This document shows positions 11,401 to 20,382 of a DNA stretch of 64,000 nt, in pieces. Under the pieces are notes generated by a model. That model worked only from the letters and a program-made list of their open reading frames with translations. It searched no databases and was not told the DNA's origin. The stretch's first letter is position 1, and each line of letters opens with the position of its first letter. The translations under genes and the position numbers were made by a program. The DNA comes from Phycisphaerae bacterium (GTDB lineage Bacteria; Planctomycetota; Phycisphaerae; UBA1845; Fen-1342), in contig JAUIEC010000017.1 of assembly GCA_030428945.1 (NCBI GenBank), forward strand, positions 55,795 to 119,794. The letters run 5' to 3'.

Positions 11401-11850
11401 TCAGCAGCCGTGTTCCTTCTCGTAGCCGATGATCTTGTTGACCCGCCGCGAATGCCGCCCACCCTCGAAGTCCGTCGCGAGCCAGACCTCCACCATCCGC
11501 TTCATCAGCGCGTCACCGATCAGGTCGGCCGGCAGGCACAGCACGTTCGCGTCGTTGTGTCGCCGAGACATTTCAGCCGTCAGTTCGTCGTGGCACAGCG
11601 CCGCACGCACGCCCGCGACCTTGTTGGCCGTGATCGAAACGCCCACGCCGCTGCCGCACAGCAGCACGCCCCGGTCGGCCTCGTGACCGGCCACCGTCCG
11701 GGCCACCGCGAACGAAAAATCGGGATAGTCGCACGAGTCGCGCGAACCGGTTCCAAGGTCGACGACCTCGTGATTCAACTGCCGCAGCAACGCGACGACG
11801 CGCTCCTTGGCGTCGAACCCGCGGTGATCACTGCCAATCGCGATCTTCAT
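11401..11850 (-). CDS. rpiB: Ribose-5-phosphate isomerase B
   Basis: Interconverts ribose-5-phosphate and ribulose-5-phosphate in the pentose phosphate pathway. Product of 149 residues, the normal length. It starts MKIAIGSDHRGFDAKERV with the family DHRG (phosphate-binding), has the catalytic Cys in GVLLCGSGVGVSITANK and the RAALCHDELTAEMSRRHNDANVL block. The ATG at 11850 lies 23 nt inside the end of the upstream Sua5/phosphatase gene, so the two are translationally linked. Confidence 0.96.
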   Translation of the reverse strand: MKIAIGSDHRGFDAKERVVALLRQLNHEVVDLGTGSRDSCDYPDFSFAVARTVAGHEADRGVLLCGSGVGVSITANKVAGVRAALCHDELTAEMSRRHNDANVLCLPADLIGDALMKRMVEVWLATDFEGGRHSRRVNKIIGYEKEHGC

Positions 11851-12964
11851 TGAGCAACTCCTCGGCGCGTTCTGCAACCGCCCGTTCAATCTGGGCCGCA
11901 CAGGCCCGGTACTCGTCCGGGCCTCCGCCGATCGGGTCCGCGATCGAGGCCTCGCCATCCAGCAACACCGTCCGCGAGGCTGCCTCCGGAACCATGTCAA
12001 TCAGCCGATGCCGATGATCACTCGACATCGCGTAAATCCGCTCACTCCGCTGAATCAACTCCAGCGTCAATGGCTGGGCCGTGTGCCGGCTGGCGTCCAT
12101 CCCCCGGTCCGCCAACTGCTCGGCCGAACCCGGCGAGATCGGCCCGCCCCGATACGCCCCGGTGCCCGCCGAACGAACATGATAGCCGTGCGCGGCCAGC
12201 GCATCCTCGGGCATTTCCAGTCGCCGGGCCAGTTCCCGCCGGAACAGGTACTCGGCCATCGGCGAACGACAGGTGTTCCCCGTGCAGACCATCAGGACCT
12301 CACGCCCGGCCAGGCGACGCAGCGTCCGCTCGTCCAGGGCACCCGCCCGTTCGACGCGCCAGCCCTGCCCGTGCACGCGAACGATCGTCGACGCCACGCT
12401 GCCGGTCGTCGTGCCCGCGTCGATCCCGACCTCGGCCGCTTCCCCCAGCAGGCTGGCGGCCTGCTCGAAACTCGTCGGCGGTTTCTGCCCGCGAGGATTC
12501 GCACTGCTGGCCACCACCGGAAAGTCGACCGCGGCCAGGATCCGCTCGGCCACCGGATGATTGGGGCAGCGCAGCCCGATCCAGCGGTCGGCGAAGAGGT
12601 TCGCCAGCGCCGCGGGCGGCACGTCGGCCGCGATCGGGGTCGCCGCGGGGTCAGGCACCTCGATCAGCATCGTCAGCGGGCCCGGCCAGACCTTGCGGGC
12701 CAGTCGCTTCGCGACCCGGGGTGCGTCGGGGGCATACCGGGCGGCAGCGGCCGGGCTTGGCAGATGGACCGTGAAAGGCTGGTCGTCGGTGCGGCCCTTG
12801 GCATCGCGCAGTCGCCGGACCGCGGCCGGGTCGGCGGCGTTGGCAGCCACGCCGTAAACGGTTTCGGTCGGGAAGATGACCAGTTTGCCGGCCTGGAGCG
12901 CGGCCGCGGCGGCAGCGGGCCCTTCGGCGTAAAAGTCTTTGTCAGCGGCGTTTAAGGTCTTCAT
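11828..12964 (-). CDS. Sua5/YrdC threonylcarbamoyl-AMP synthase fused to LMW protein-tyrosine phosphatase
   Basis: Two domains in one 378-residue chain. Residues about 10-210 are a Sua5/YciO/YrdC domain (KLVIFPTETVYGVAANA, WPGPLTML, VVASSANPRGQ), which makes threonylcarbamoyl-adenylate for the t6A37 modification of tRNA. Residues about 222-378 are a low-molecular-weight tyrosine phosphatase with the CX5R loop VCTGNTCRSPMAE (Cys227, Arg233) and a DPIGG loop that supplies the general acid. The C-terminal yeast-Sua5 domain is absent. ATG at 12964. It overlaps rpiB, which follows in the same direction. The substrate of the phosphatase half is unknown. Confidence 0.92.
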   Translation of the reverse strand: MKTLNAADKDFYAEGPAAAAAALQAGKLVIFPTETVYGVAANAADPAAVRRLRDAKGRTDDQPFTVHLPSPAAAARYAPDAPRVAKRLARKVWPGPLTMLIEVPDPAATPIAADVPPAALANLFADRWIGLRCPNHPVAERILAAVDFPVVASSANPRGQKPPTSFEQAASLLGEAAEVGIDAGTTTGSVASTIVRVHGQGWRVERAGALDERTLRRLAGREVLMVCTGNTCRSPMAEYLFRRELARRLEMPEDALAAHGYHVRSAGTGAYRGGPISPGSAEQLADRGMDASRHTAQPLTLELIQRSERIYAMSSDHRHRLIDMVPEAASRTVLLDGEASIADPIGGGPDEYRACAAQIERAVAERAEELLNEDRDWQ

Positions 12965-13075
12965 CGTGATCGCCCGTCAAGTGGGATGATTCTGGTGCCC
13001 GTCGGTGAGGCTGTCAAGCGAAGGGGAATTCGGCTGTCTGGTGACCGGCCGGGCGGGTGCCGAACGCCCGTGTGG

Positions 13076-13104
13076 TTGCGGGTCCCGAAGGGGCTCGCTA
13101 TACT
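13076..13104 (+). promoter_or_regulatory. Sigma70-like promoter
   Basis: TTGCGG at 13076-13081, a 17-bp spacer and TATACT at 13099-13104, giving a predicted start near 13111 and a leader of about 29 nt that includes AGAGGAG before the ATG at 13140. Confidence 0.6.
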
Positions 13105-13139
13105 GCGTGGCTCGCGAAATCAGCTAGAGGAGTGTCCCG

Positions 13140-13442
13140 ATGGACATTACGCCCGGAAGCGATATCAAGATCGAGATTACCGCGGCCCCGCGCCGCGAGG
13201 CGGCCCGCAAGACGCTCACGCGGATCTGCTCGAAGGATGCCGCCATCGTCAAGGCCCACCGCTACCGCAAGAACCACCGGCCGAGCTGGCAGGACTGGAT
13301 TCGCGGCGGCAAGTACTGGCATCACCAGATGAAGTCGCGCTCGATGGCCACCCTGGAACCCGGCAAGACGTACCAGGTCAAGGCGACCGTCGACGTGATC
13401 CGCGACCTGAAGAGCGTGGCGGAGTGCGTCAAGGTCAGTTGA
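13140..13442 (+). CDS. Small basic conserved-type hypothetical protein, 100 aa
   Basis: No family recognised. The protein begins MDITPGSDIKIEITAAPRRE and is rich in Lys, Arg and His in the centre (KAHRYRKNHRPSWQDWIRGG), a composition seen in small nucleic-acid-binding proteins. Evidence that it is real: a strong AGAGGAG ribosome site 7 nt from the ATG, a near-consensus promoter upstream and a good terminator downstream, making a complete monocistronic unit. Confidence 0.75.
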   Translation: MDITPGSDIKIEITAAPRREAARKTLTRICSKDAAIVKAHRYRKNHRPSWQDWIRGGKYWHHQMKSRSMATLEPGKTYQVKATVDVIRDLKSVAECVKVS

Positions 13443-13487
13443 CCTTGAACGGAGAGCGAAACTCGCTCGCCAACGAAGTACCGGAGG

Positions 13488-13521
13488 CGCCGCTTTTCCT
13501 GTCAGGATTGGCGGCGTTTTT
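13488..13521 (+). terminator. Rho-independent terminator
   Basis: Outer stem CGCCGC...GCGGCG with an inner TCCTG/CAGGA stem, followed by five T residues. It lies 45 bp after the 100-aa gene. Confidence 0.75.
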
Positions 13522-13629
13522 CATTGCGCGGATCCGGCCGGGGCCTTTCGCGCGGGCCACGGCTGTCATCGCTGCGCCGAAAGTGGTTCCGGTGCACCCG
13601 CAATCCGCAGGCCCGATCGCCCGCGCCGA

Positions 13630-13658
13630 TTGCCGACCTCTGACGAGCGTGGTACGCT
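13630..13658 (+). promoter_or_regulatory. Sigma70-like promoter of the DUF11 gene
   Basis: TTGCCG at 13630-13635, a 17-bp spacer and TACGCT at 13653-13658, about 48 bp before the ATG. Same -35 type as at 13076. Confidence 0.45.
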
Positions 13659-13706
13659 GCCCGGCTCAGGCGATTTACGAGATCACACACCTTCGGAGAA
13701 TCTGAC

Positions 13707-14534
13707 ATGACACGCATGCTGACTGCGCCGCTGGTCCTCGGCATCCTGGCCGCCACCGCGGTCGCCCTGCCCCCGGCGAGCACCCCGAACTACCTGAACA
13801 TGGCCACCGCGACGGCCACCTACAGCACCACCGCCAACGCCCCGGCCGTCACGCTGACCAAGACCTGTCCGGGCCTGCGGTACCTCGGCCGCAACGCCAA
13901 GTTCGAACTGACCGTCACCAACAACGGAACCGGCGGCGCGTCGAACGTCATCGTGACCGACACCATCCCAACCGGCCTGGACTTCGTCAGCGCCGACAAC
14001 GGCGGCACCCGCCAGGGCAACACGATCACCTGGCGCGTCGGCAACCTCGAAGCCGGGCAGACCCGCACGATGATCGCCGAGTTCCGCTGCAACACGATCG
14101 GGAACTTCACCAACACCGCCCGCGTGACCTACTGCGCGTCGGCCGACGCCGAGTGCGAAATGGCCGTCAAGGGCATCCCGGCCATCCTGCTCGAGTGCGT
14201 CGACGATCCGGATCCGGTCGAAGTCGGCGGCATGCTGACCTACACCATCGTCGTCACCAACCAGGGCACGGCCGTCGACACGAACATCCGCCTGGCGATC
14301 ACCCTGCCGGCCGAGGAAGAGTACGTCTCCGGGCAGGGTCCGACCGCGGCCAGCGCGAGCGGCAAGTCGATCACCTTCGCCCCGCTGCCGACCCTGGCGC
14401 CGAAGGCCCGGGCCGTCTACCAGGTCCGCGTCAAGGGTGTCGGCGAAGGCGACGTCCGCTTCCGCGTCGAAATGACCAGCGACAACATCGACTCGCCGGT
14501 CATGGAAACCGAGAGCACGCGCTTCTACAACTAA
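13707..14534 (+). CDS. Exported DUF11 (OmcB-like) repeat protein, 275 aa
   Basis: Cell-surface or periplasmic protein. Signal peptide at the N-terminus (MTRMLTAPLVLGILAATAVA). Two DUF11 immunoglobulin-like repeats follow at about 48-150 and 165-268, each with the family start (GRNAKFELTVTNNGTGGASNVIVTD and VGGMLTYTIVVTNQGTAVDTNI, both shortened here by family convention). Such repeats occur in chlamydial cysteine-rich outer-membrane protein OmcB and in planctomycete wall proteins. Five or six Cys are present, allowing disulfides. ATG at 13707 with GGAG about 9 nt upstream. Binding partner unknown. Confidence 0.85.
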   Translation: MTRMLTAPLVLGILAATAVALPPASTPNYLNMATATATYSTTANAPAVTLTKTCPGLRYLGRNAKFELTVTNNGTGGASNVIVTDTIPTGLDFVSADNGGTRQGNTITWRVGNLEAGQTRTMIAEFRCNTIGNFTNTARVTYCASADAECEMAVKGIPAILLECVDDPDPVEVGGMLTYTIVVTNQGTAVDTNIRLAITLPAEEEYVSGQGPTAASASGKSITFAPLPTLAPKARAVYQVRVKGVGEGDVRFRVEMTSDNIDSPVMETESTRFYN

Positions 14535-14582
14535 GCGATCTCAAAGCCGGGGCTTCAGCGCCGGCTGGTGACGCGAACGATG

Positions 14583-14611
14583 GCGGCCGGGGTATCAACT
14601 GCCCCGGCCGC
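14583..14611 (+). terminator. Terminator hairpin of the DUF11 gene
   Basis: A perfect 10-bp stem GCGGCCGGGG / CCCCGGCCGC with a 9-nt loop, 48 bp after the stop, followed only by TT. Confidence 0.6.
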
Positions 14612-15200
14612 TTCAATGCGCCAGGACACTCCGGCCGCGGCGCGCCGGCCAGTTCCCGGAGCGTGGCAAGGTGCTGCCGGAGGCGGGCCAGGGTTCGAAA
14701 GGGACGCGCTGGGTCCGGAGGGACGCAGTGGGCCGCGGGGACGCGGGGCCCCGGTCGCGTCCGCCGGGGGCCGGTCGTGACAAAGCCCGGAAAATCCACC
14801 GGACACCTTTTTTTTGGATTTGTGCGACCTCAGGACGATCTCAGACGTCTAATAGGCAGCACGGGTCGCGAACCTGAAGCGACCCCCCGAGAACGCTGTT
14901 TCTTTCCTCCTCCCGCAGCGGGGCGGCTTTCGAAACCGGAAGCCGCCCCGTTTGCGTTCCTGGATTCGGGGAACGAGGGAGCGAGGGAGCCAGGGAGCAA
15001 GGGAGCGAGAGGGAAAGGAACAGGGAGCCTTGGAAGGGAACAGGGAACAGGGAACAGGGAACAGGGAACCGGGAACAGGGGATGCGCTGGGTGCCCCACC
15101 CTTGAGCGAGCGCAGCGAGCGGAAGGGTGGGGGACTGCGTTTGGCCGCGACACCAAAGGAGCACCGCGACGCAGAGAGCCAAGCGGTGCGGCATCGCTCC
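14612..15200. repeat. Intergenic region with hairpins and repeat tracts
   Basis: No gene supported. Contents: a T8 run near 14809; a hairpin with GGGGCGGCTT / AAGCCGCCCC arms at about 14922-14952 followed by GTTTGCGTT; an octamer purine tract (GGGAGCGA types) at about 14966-15012; a heptamer tract GGGAACA repeated about seven times at 15021-15078; a CCCCACCCTT hairpin copy at about 15094-15132; and a partial GCGGTGCGGCATCG element at 15183 that abuts the stop of the next gene. The segment 14800-14950 could encode a small RNA, but nothing proves it. Confidence 0.7.
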
Positions 15201-16943
15201 CTACTCGTAGAACCTCCACGACGTCTCGAACGCGCGTGTCAGCGGCTGATCGGTCAGGATCGCCCGGACGAGTTCGATCGGGATCGAGTTCTGCTGCAGG
15301 ATCGCATCGTGGAACGCCCGCTCGCTCATCCTCCCCGACTGCACCAGTTCCTTGTGCAGGCTGCGGATCTGCAGCCCGCCCAGCATGTAGGCCGCCTGGT
15401 ACAGCGGCGGGTAGTCGCCCGAGACCGAGCGGCGGACCTCGGCCGTCGCGTTGTTCCGCTCGTGCCCGACGTTCTCGACCAGGAAGTCAATCGCCTCGTC
15501 GGCCGTCATCTCTCCGAGATGAAACTTCAGCGAGAAGATGATCCGCGCGCAGCGGTGCGTCCGCCAGAAGAGCATCCCGACGCGATCCTCGGCCGAGCGC
15601 GGAAACTCCAGGTCCCACAGCCGCATCTCCCAGTACAACGCCCACCCCTCGCCCCAGAACGGCGTGCGGAACACGCGGCGGTGCCGGCGGTAGCGCGCGT
15701 TCATGAAGCCCTGCAGGTGATGCCCGGGAATCAGCTCGTGGTGCACGGTCGCCCGCGAGAAGTGCCGGTTGTTGCCCCGCAGGCTCATCAGCTTGTCGGC
15801 GTGTTCCATGCCGTCGGTCGGGAACGAGACGATGATCGTTTCGCCGCCCAGGAAGTAGGGGCTGACCTTCTGGCGGGCCGGTGACATCATCTCCATCCGC
15901 CAGGTCTCGACCGCCAGCGGCGGGATCGTCAGCAGGTCACGCTCGGTCAGGAACGCGACCGCTTCGTCCGCCAGTTCGCGGATCAGTTCGGGCTGCTCGC
16001 CGGGACCGACGTGCAGGTTCTTCACGTGGTTGAGCGCGTCACGCCAGTTCTCGCCGAACCCCAGGTCGCGGCTGGCCCGCAGCATTTCGGCCCGGCACCA
16101 CGCGAACTCGCGCTCGGCGATCGCGATCAGCTCCTCCGGCGTGTACGGAATCATCTCGTAACGCAGCATCCGGGCCAGCATCTCGGCCCCGACCGGGTCG
16201 CCCAGGATCGGATCCTCCTCGTCCGGATCAATCCCGACCACCTTCTCGCGCAGGAACCCGGCGTAGTCGCCCAGGCTCTTCTGCAAAGCCTCGTGCGGAC
16301 GCCGGACCCACCAGGTGAAGAGCGGATCGTACGCGGCGTAGAAGCCATACCAGTCCTTCAGCGTCCGCTGCAGCGCGTCGACGTGCCGCGCCGCCCGGTT
16401 GGCGACCAGCGGACGCAGCCACGCCGGCCGATCCGCACCGGCCTCGTCGAGCGCCGCCTGGACCTCGGTCCGCAGGTCGGCCACGGAGGCGTCGAGGGCG
16501 GTCAGCGTCTCGGCCACGCCGCGCGGTTCGAGGCACGCGCCGGTCCGCTGGCTCTCGTGCAGTTCGACGATCGCGTAGGCGAAATGCACCAGTCGCTGCA
16601 TCTCGGCGTACCGCTCGCGTTCGTAGGCGACCGACTGCAGTTCGAACTCCAGCCGGTTGGCCAGCAGCAGGTAGTCGACCTGGTCCTCGCGACCCAGGTC
16701 ATCGAACGGCAACTGTCGCAGCCGATCCTGCCAGGCGGTGAAGAACCGCGTGCGGCGCTGCAGGGCCTCGTCCGAACGAGGGGCATCATAGAACCGCTGC
16801 AGGTTGCCCAGGTCGGCCCGGTACCGCTCGATCAGCGCCCGCAACGGCGCCAGTGTCGGGTCGAGCACCTCCGGCGGCGACTCCCCCCGCGCAACGAGGC
16901 AGACCAGCGGCAACAGCAGCACGGCAACGGCGATTCGCATCAT
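15201..16943 (-). CDS. DUF885 family exported metallopeptidase-like protein
   Basis: About 580 residues. Signal peptide MRIAVAVLLLPLVCLVARG. The body is the all-helical DUF885 fold, related to zinc carboxypeptidases/oligopeptidases. The putative metal site is HHELIPGHHLQ at about residues 400-410, with the family block FWGEGWALYWE some 25 residues later. Activity and substrate are not known for this subgroup. Three start codons occur in a row (GTG 16946, ATG 16943, ATG 16940); GGAGG is 9 nt from the ATG at 16943. The stop is followed immediately by one GGGAGCGA unit of the dispersed repeat. Confidence 0.85.
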   Translation of the reverse strand: MMRIAVAVLLLPLVCLVARGESPPEVLDPTLAPLRALIERYRADLGNLQRFYDAPRSDEALQRRTRFFTAWQDRLRQLPFDDLGREDQVDYLLLANRLEFELQSVAYERERYAEMQRLVHFAYAIVELHESQRTGACLEPRGVAETLTALDASVADLRTEVQAALDEAGADRPAWLRPLVANRAARHVDALQRTLKDWYGFYAAYDPLFTWWVRRPHEALQKSLGDYAGFLREKVVGIDPDEEDPILGDPVGAEMLARMLRYEMIPYTPEELIAIAEREFAWCRAEMLRASRDLGFGENWRDALNHVKNLHVGPGEQPELIRELADEAVAFLTERDLLTIPPLAVETWRMEMMSPARQKVSPYFLGGETIIVSFPTDGMEHADKLMSLRGNNRHFSRATVHHELIPGHHLQGFMNARYRRHRRVFRTPFWGEGWALYWEMRLWDLEFPRSAEDRVGMLFWRTHRCARIIFSLKFHLGEMTADEAIDFLVENVGHERNNATAEVRRSVSGDYPPLYQAAYMLGGLQIRSLHKELVQSGRMSERAFHDAILQQNSIPIELVRAILTDQPLTRAFETSWRFYE

Positions 16944-17025
16944 CACGACAGACCTCCGGCATCAAAGGGGACCGACCGGCGTTCTTAGCCAATCCGCGGC
17001 CGGAATGCAAAAGCGCGGGCGGGCG

Positions 17026-19272
17026 TCACTCCGCGGCCGGCGGCCGGATGCGCTCGCTGCCCGGCGCGTAGCGATGGATCGCGGCGCGCTCGACCTCGGG
17101 CCGGGTGAACGGGGCCGGCTTGAACCGACCGGCCGCGAACAGGTGGGCCTGGTCCTCGAAGTACGGCGAGCGCGGATCGCGGCTCTGGCCGAACGGGATG
17201 ATCGAGACGGCCCGGGGCGGATCGCCGAACTCGACCACGCTGACGTAGGCGTGTCCGTGCACGCCGTACCGCCGCTTGTCCGGCGTCGGGCGCGACATGA
17301 CGAAGAACGGCAGGCCGGCGGCCGTGTTGCCGCCCAGCAGCGGCAGGCGCTGCGGGCTGTGGAAATCGCCCTCCACGCGCTGGAGACGGTTCAGTTCGCC
17401 CCACGGCATCCGCCAGGTACCGTGCTCGTGGTTCAGGGTTCGCAGCACCCCGAGCAGGTGCGGGGTCAGCGGGCCGGCGTAGGGCGCGCTTCCGAACAGT
17501 TCGGCCCGCGCTTCGGTCTGCAGGATCTCGCGGGCGCGCTCCGACCACAGCAGGAACAGCGTGGCCGGCACCGAATCGAGACGCACGCGGTAGTCCCAGT
17601 CCCGCAGGGCGTGCATCGCGGGAGCGAGGCGCTCATGGCGGCGGGGGTCGTCGGTCTCGAGGGCCTGCCATTCGCGGACCATCCGCGGAACCAGCGCCTC
17701 GGCCGCCTGCACGTAGGTGTCGAACACCAGGGCCTGCGAATCCTCGAAGCTGAACCGGTCCTGGCGTGCAAGCAGTTTCCGAACCATCGGCACACGCGGA
17801 TCGACGCCGTCGGGCGCCATGTAGGCCGGGAAGTCCGTCTTGCGCGGGTTGGCGTTCTCGGTCGCGAGGAACGGGGTCGAGTTGCAGTTCAGCAGGTACC
17901 CGCTCGGCGGGTTCAGCACCTGGGGCAGTTCTTCGAGCGGATGCAGCCCCTGCCACTCGGTCCGCGGGTCGCTGCCGTCGACGATGCCGCGCCAGTCGAA
18001 CTGCGGATCGCGCCGTGGAATCGCGGCGTTGTAGACATAGTAGATGTTGCCGGCGTCATCAGCGTACAGCAGGTTGTGGAAGACCAGCGCCAGCGGGCGG
18101 ATCGCATCCTTGAACGATGCCAGGTCGGTGGCCCGGGCCATGCGATACCACTGGCCCAACAGCCCGCCCCGCTCGATCTGCGCGATGCGGACCGCGACCG
18201 GATCGCCGTCGTCGCGGGTCAGCAGCGGACCGTGATGCGTCGCCCGGAATGTCAGCGTCCTCTCCTCGAATCCGTCGTCGGTCCTGACCCGCACCGTCCG
18301 CGTCCACTGCTCCGCCTGGCGATAGTCGTCGCCGTAGCGGTAGGCCAGCGGATCATCGGGATGGTCGAAGGTCTCGCGGTACAGGTCGATGAAGTCGGGA
18401 TAGTTGACCGTCAGGCTCCAGCCGAGATGTCCGTTGTGCCCGAGCCACGGCGTGATCCCGGAACCGTAGGCCACGAAGCCGCTGATCCGCAGACCCGCGT
18501 CGCTGTGCAGGTGCAGCTCGTAGGGCTCGTTCAGCGGGATGTGCGGGTTCATCACCAGTTGAGCGTGCCCGCTCGTCGTGCGATGCGGCGCCAGCGCCCA
18601 CATGTTCGAACCGTCGGCCGGGTCGCGCCAGTCGGTCGGGATGTCGCCCGTGATGCTGCTCGGCAGCAGACCGATGTGGAACCCGCGGTGGGTGGCCAGG
18701 AACTCCCACGGCTCGCACGGCCCGCCCAGGGTCGGCGTGACCTCGTACCGCGCGGCGTAGAAGTTGACCGCGTCCGCGGCCGCGTCGCACAGCCCGCGAA
18801 TCTCGGCCGGCAGGCGGTCGTACTCGGCCCGGGCCAGGTCGGGAATCCGGAACGCCAGGATCAGCTTGTCGAGCGCCAGGTAGGCCGGCCCGTACGCCTC
18901 GGCCGCGCGACCGGAGAAGCGGATCCGGGCCCGTTCCATGTGCCGGAACTCGTCCTGGCAGCGGGCGTAGACGCCGCCGAAGACCACGCTCGCATCATCG
19001 GGACCGTAGACGTGCGGAACACCGAACTCGTCCCGGACGATCTCGACACCGCCCGCCATCCGCGCCGCCCGCGCGGCATCGTACCGGTAGACGACCGCCC
19101 CCGCGGCATCATGCCGAGAGTCGCTCGCCCCCGCGGCATCAAGCTGGGAGTCGCTCGCCCACGCGGCATCAAGCTGGGAGTCGTTCGCCCGCGCGGCATC
19201 ATGCGTCGAAGTGGCCGCCCACGCGGCCGCGATGCCGCCGAGCACCATCAGTCGTAAGAACGAATCAGGCAT
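17026..19272 (-). CDS. Penicillin acylase-family Ntn hydrolase, 748 aa
   Basis: Exported amidase of the penicillin G acylase / AHL acylase family, matured by self-cleavage into two chains. Signal peptide at the N-terminus (MPDSFLRLMVLGGIAAAWAA). The mature alpha part includes the motif VEIVRDEFGVPHVYGPDD. The nucleophile is the Ser of DGSNMWAL (about residue 222), followed by the NPHIPL block and GHNGHLGWSLT. The substrate is unknown; AHLs, other amides or beta-lactams are possible. Residues about 20-65 consist of five copies of a 10-residue repeat (xDAAxAxDSQ type). ATG at 19272 is preceded by GGAGGG. Confidence 0.88.
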   Translation of the reverse strand: MPDSFLRLMVLGGIAAAWAATSTHDAARANDSQLDAAWASDSQLDAAGASDSRHDAAGAVVYRYDAARAARMAGGVEIVRDEFGVPHVYGPDDASVVFGGVYARCQDEFRHMERARIRFSGRAAEAYGPAYLALDKLILAFRIPDLARAEYDRLPAEIRGLCDAAADAVNFYAARYEVTPTLGGPCEPWEFLATHRGFHIGLLPSSITGDIPTDWRDPADGSNMWALAPHRTTSGHAQLVMNPHIPLNEPYELHLHSDAGLRISGFVAYGSGITPWLGHNGHLGWSLTVNYPDFIDLYRETFDHPDDPLAYRYGDDYRQAEQWTRTVRVRTDDGFEERTLTFRATHHGPLLTRDDGDPVAVRIAQIERGGLLGQWYRMARATDLASFKDAIRPLALVFHNLLYADDAGNIYYVYNAAIPRRDPQFDWRGIVDGSDPRTEWQGLHPLEELPQVLNPPSGYLLNCNSTPFLATENANPRKTDFPAYMAPDGVDPRVPMVRKLLARQDRFSFEDSQALVFDTYVQAAEALVPRMVREWQALETDDPRRHERLAPAMHALRDWDYRVRLDSVPATLFLLWSERAREILQTEARAELFGSAPYAGPLTPHLLGVLRTLNHEHGTWRMPWGELNRLQRVEGDFHSPQRLPLLGGNTAAGLPFFVMSRPTPDKRRYGVHGHAYVSVVEFGDPPRAVSIIPFGQSRDPRSPYFEDQAHLFAAGRFKPAPFTRPEVERAAIHRYAPGSERIRPPAAE

Positions 19273-19798
19273 GGCACCCTCCGACCCGCGCACCCGCGGA
19301 CACCATCACGCGAAGCCTGACCAGCTTTCGTCGCCCAGGCACAACCGGCGAATTATACCCGCAGGGTCCCCCCTCGCTCCCTGGCTCCCTCGCTCCCTCG
19401 CTCGCTCCTCCACGCCGGGTGCCCCACCCTTGAGCGAGCGCAGCGAGCGGAAGGGTGGGGGACTGCGTTTGACCGCGACTGCGGAAGGGTGGGGGACTGC
19501 GTTTGACCGCGACTACGGAAGGGTGGGGGACTGCGTTTGACCGCGACTACGGAAGGATGGAGCACTGCGTTTGACCGCGACTGCGGAAGGATGGGGACTG
19601 CGTTTGACCGCGACTACGGAAGGATGGGGCACTGCGTTTGACCGCGACCAAGAAGAAGGCCCGCGACGCAGAAGCGCCCCGCGGTGCGGCATCGACGCCC
19701 GGAGATCCCGCGGTTGATGCAGTCGCGGCGCGACGCTGGTCAGCGAACCCCCGCGCGGGTACCGTCCTGCAACACTCTGGCTTCTGAAGGAGTCCCCC
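19273..19798. repeat. Intergenic region with 34-bp tandem array
   Basis: An octamer pyrimidine tract at about 19373-19411 is followed by a CCCCACCCTT hairpin copy (19422-19460). The 3-prime part of that hairpin continues into a tandem array of six 34-bp units at about 19449-19652, each starting GGAAGGxTGGGG and containing ACTGCGTTTGACCGCGACTAC in shortened form. Downstream, a GCGGTGCGGCATCGACGCC element lies at 19682. The last 60 bp are the leader of the next gene with AAGGAG. Confidence 0.8.
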
Positions 19799-20335
19799 AT
19801 GCGAACGAAACACACCGCCGTCGCCGCCCTGCTGCTGACCGGCCTGCTCGCCCTCGGCGCCGCCCTGCCCCCGGAATCGGACCGGGCCGGCACGCAGATC
19901 CTGTACCTCGTGCGGCATGCCGAGAAAGCATCCGAACACGGCGACCCGGACCTCTCGCCAGCCGGCCGGACCCGCGCCGAGACGCTCGCCTGGATGCTCC
20001 GCAACGCCGACCTGCGGGCCGTCTTCTCGACCGACTACCGCCGCACGCGGCAGACCGCCGCGCCGACCGCCACCGGCCACGGCCTGGAGGTCAGCACCTA
20101 CGACCCGCGCGAGAAGGGACTGGCCGCCCGACTGGCCCGCGCGCCCGGCGATGCGCTCGTCGTCGGCCACTCGAACACGATCCCCCAACTGCTCCGCCAG
20201 CTCGGCACGCCGTACGAATCGAAACTGCTCGACGGCTACGACGACCTGTTCGTCGTCTTCCGGCACACCGCCGCCGACGGCACCACCACGAACCGGCTCG
20301 CCACCCTGCGCTTTCCCGCGGCCGGAAGCGAATAG
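19799..20335 (+). CDS. Exported histidine phosphatase (SixA/PGAM-like), 178 aa
   Basis: Histidine acid phosphatase superfamily. Signal peptide MRTKHTAVAALLLTGLLALGA. The catalytic motif is LVRHAEKA (phospho-accepting His), with a second core Arg in STDYRRTRQTA and the second catalytic His in VVGHSNTIPQ. The short length matches SixA-type enzymes, but export suggests a periplasmic or surface phosphate-ester substrate. ATG with AAGGAG 7 nt upstream. Next gene is 47 bp downstream in the same direction. Confidence 0.88.
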   Translation: MRTKHTAVAALLLTGLLALGAALPPESDRAGTQILYLVRHAEKASEHGDPDLSPAGRTRAETLAWMLRNADLRAVFSTDYRRTRQTAAPTATGHGLEVSTYDPREKGLAARLARAPGDALVVGHSNTIPQLLRQLGTPYESKLLDGYDDLFVVFRHTAADGTTTNRLATLRFPAAGSE

Positions 20336-20382
20336 GCGGGCCCTGTCCGAAACAGTCGCATCCGACCGCCCCCGGTGGCCGA

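Noticed and set aside
14800..14960. tRNA or other structured RNA gene
   Set aside because: There is a T8 run and a hairpin, but no cloverleaf, TPsiC-type box or CCA end could be drawn. Left as an unassigned stretch.
19449..19652. CRISPR array
   Set aside because: Units follow each other without unique spacers and no cas genes are near. The same holds for the 60-bp array at 63776.
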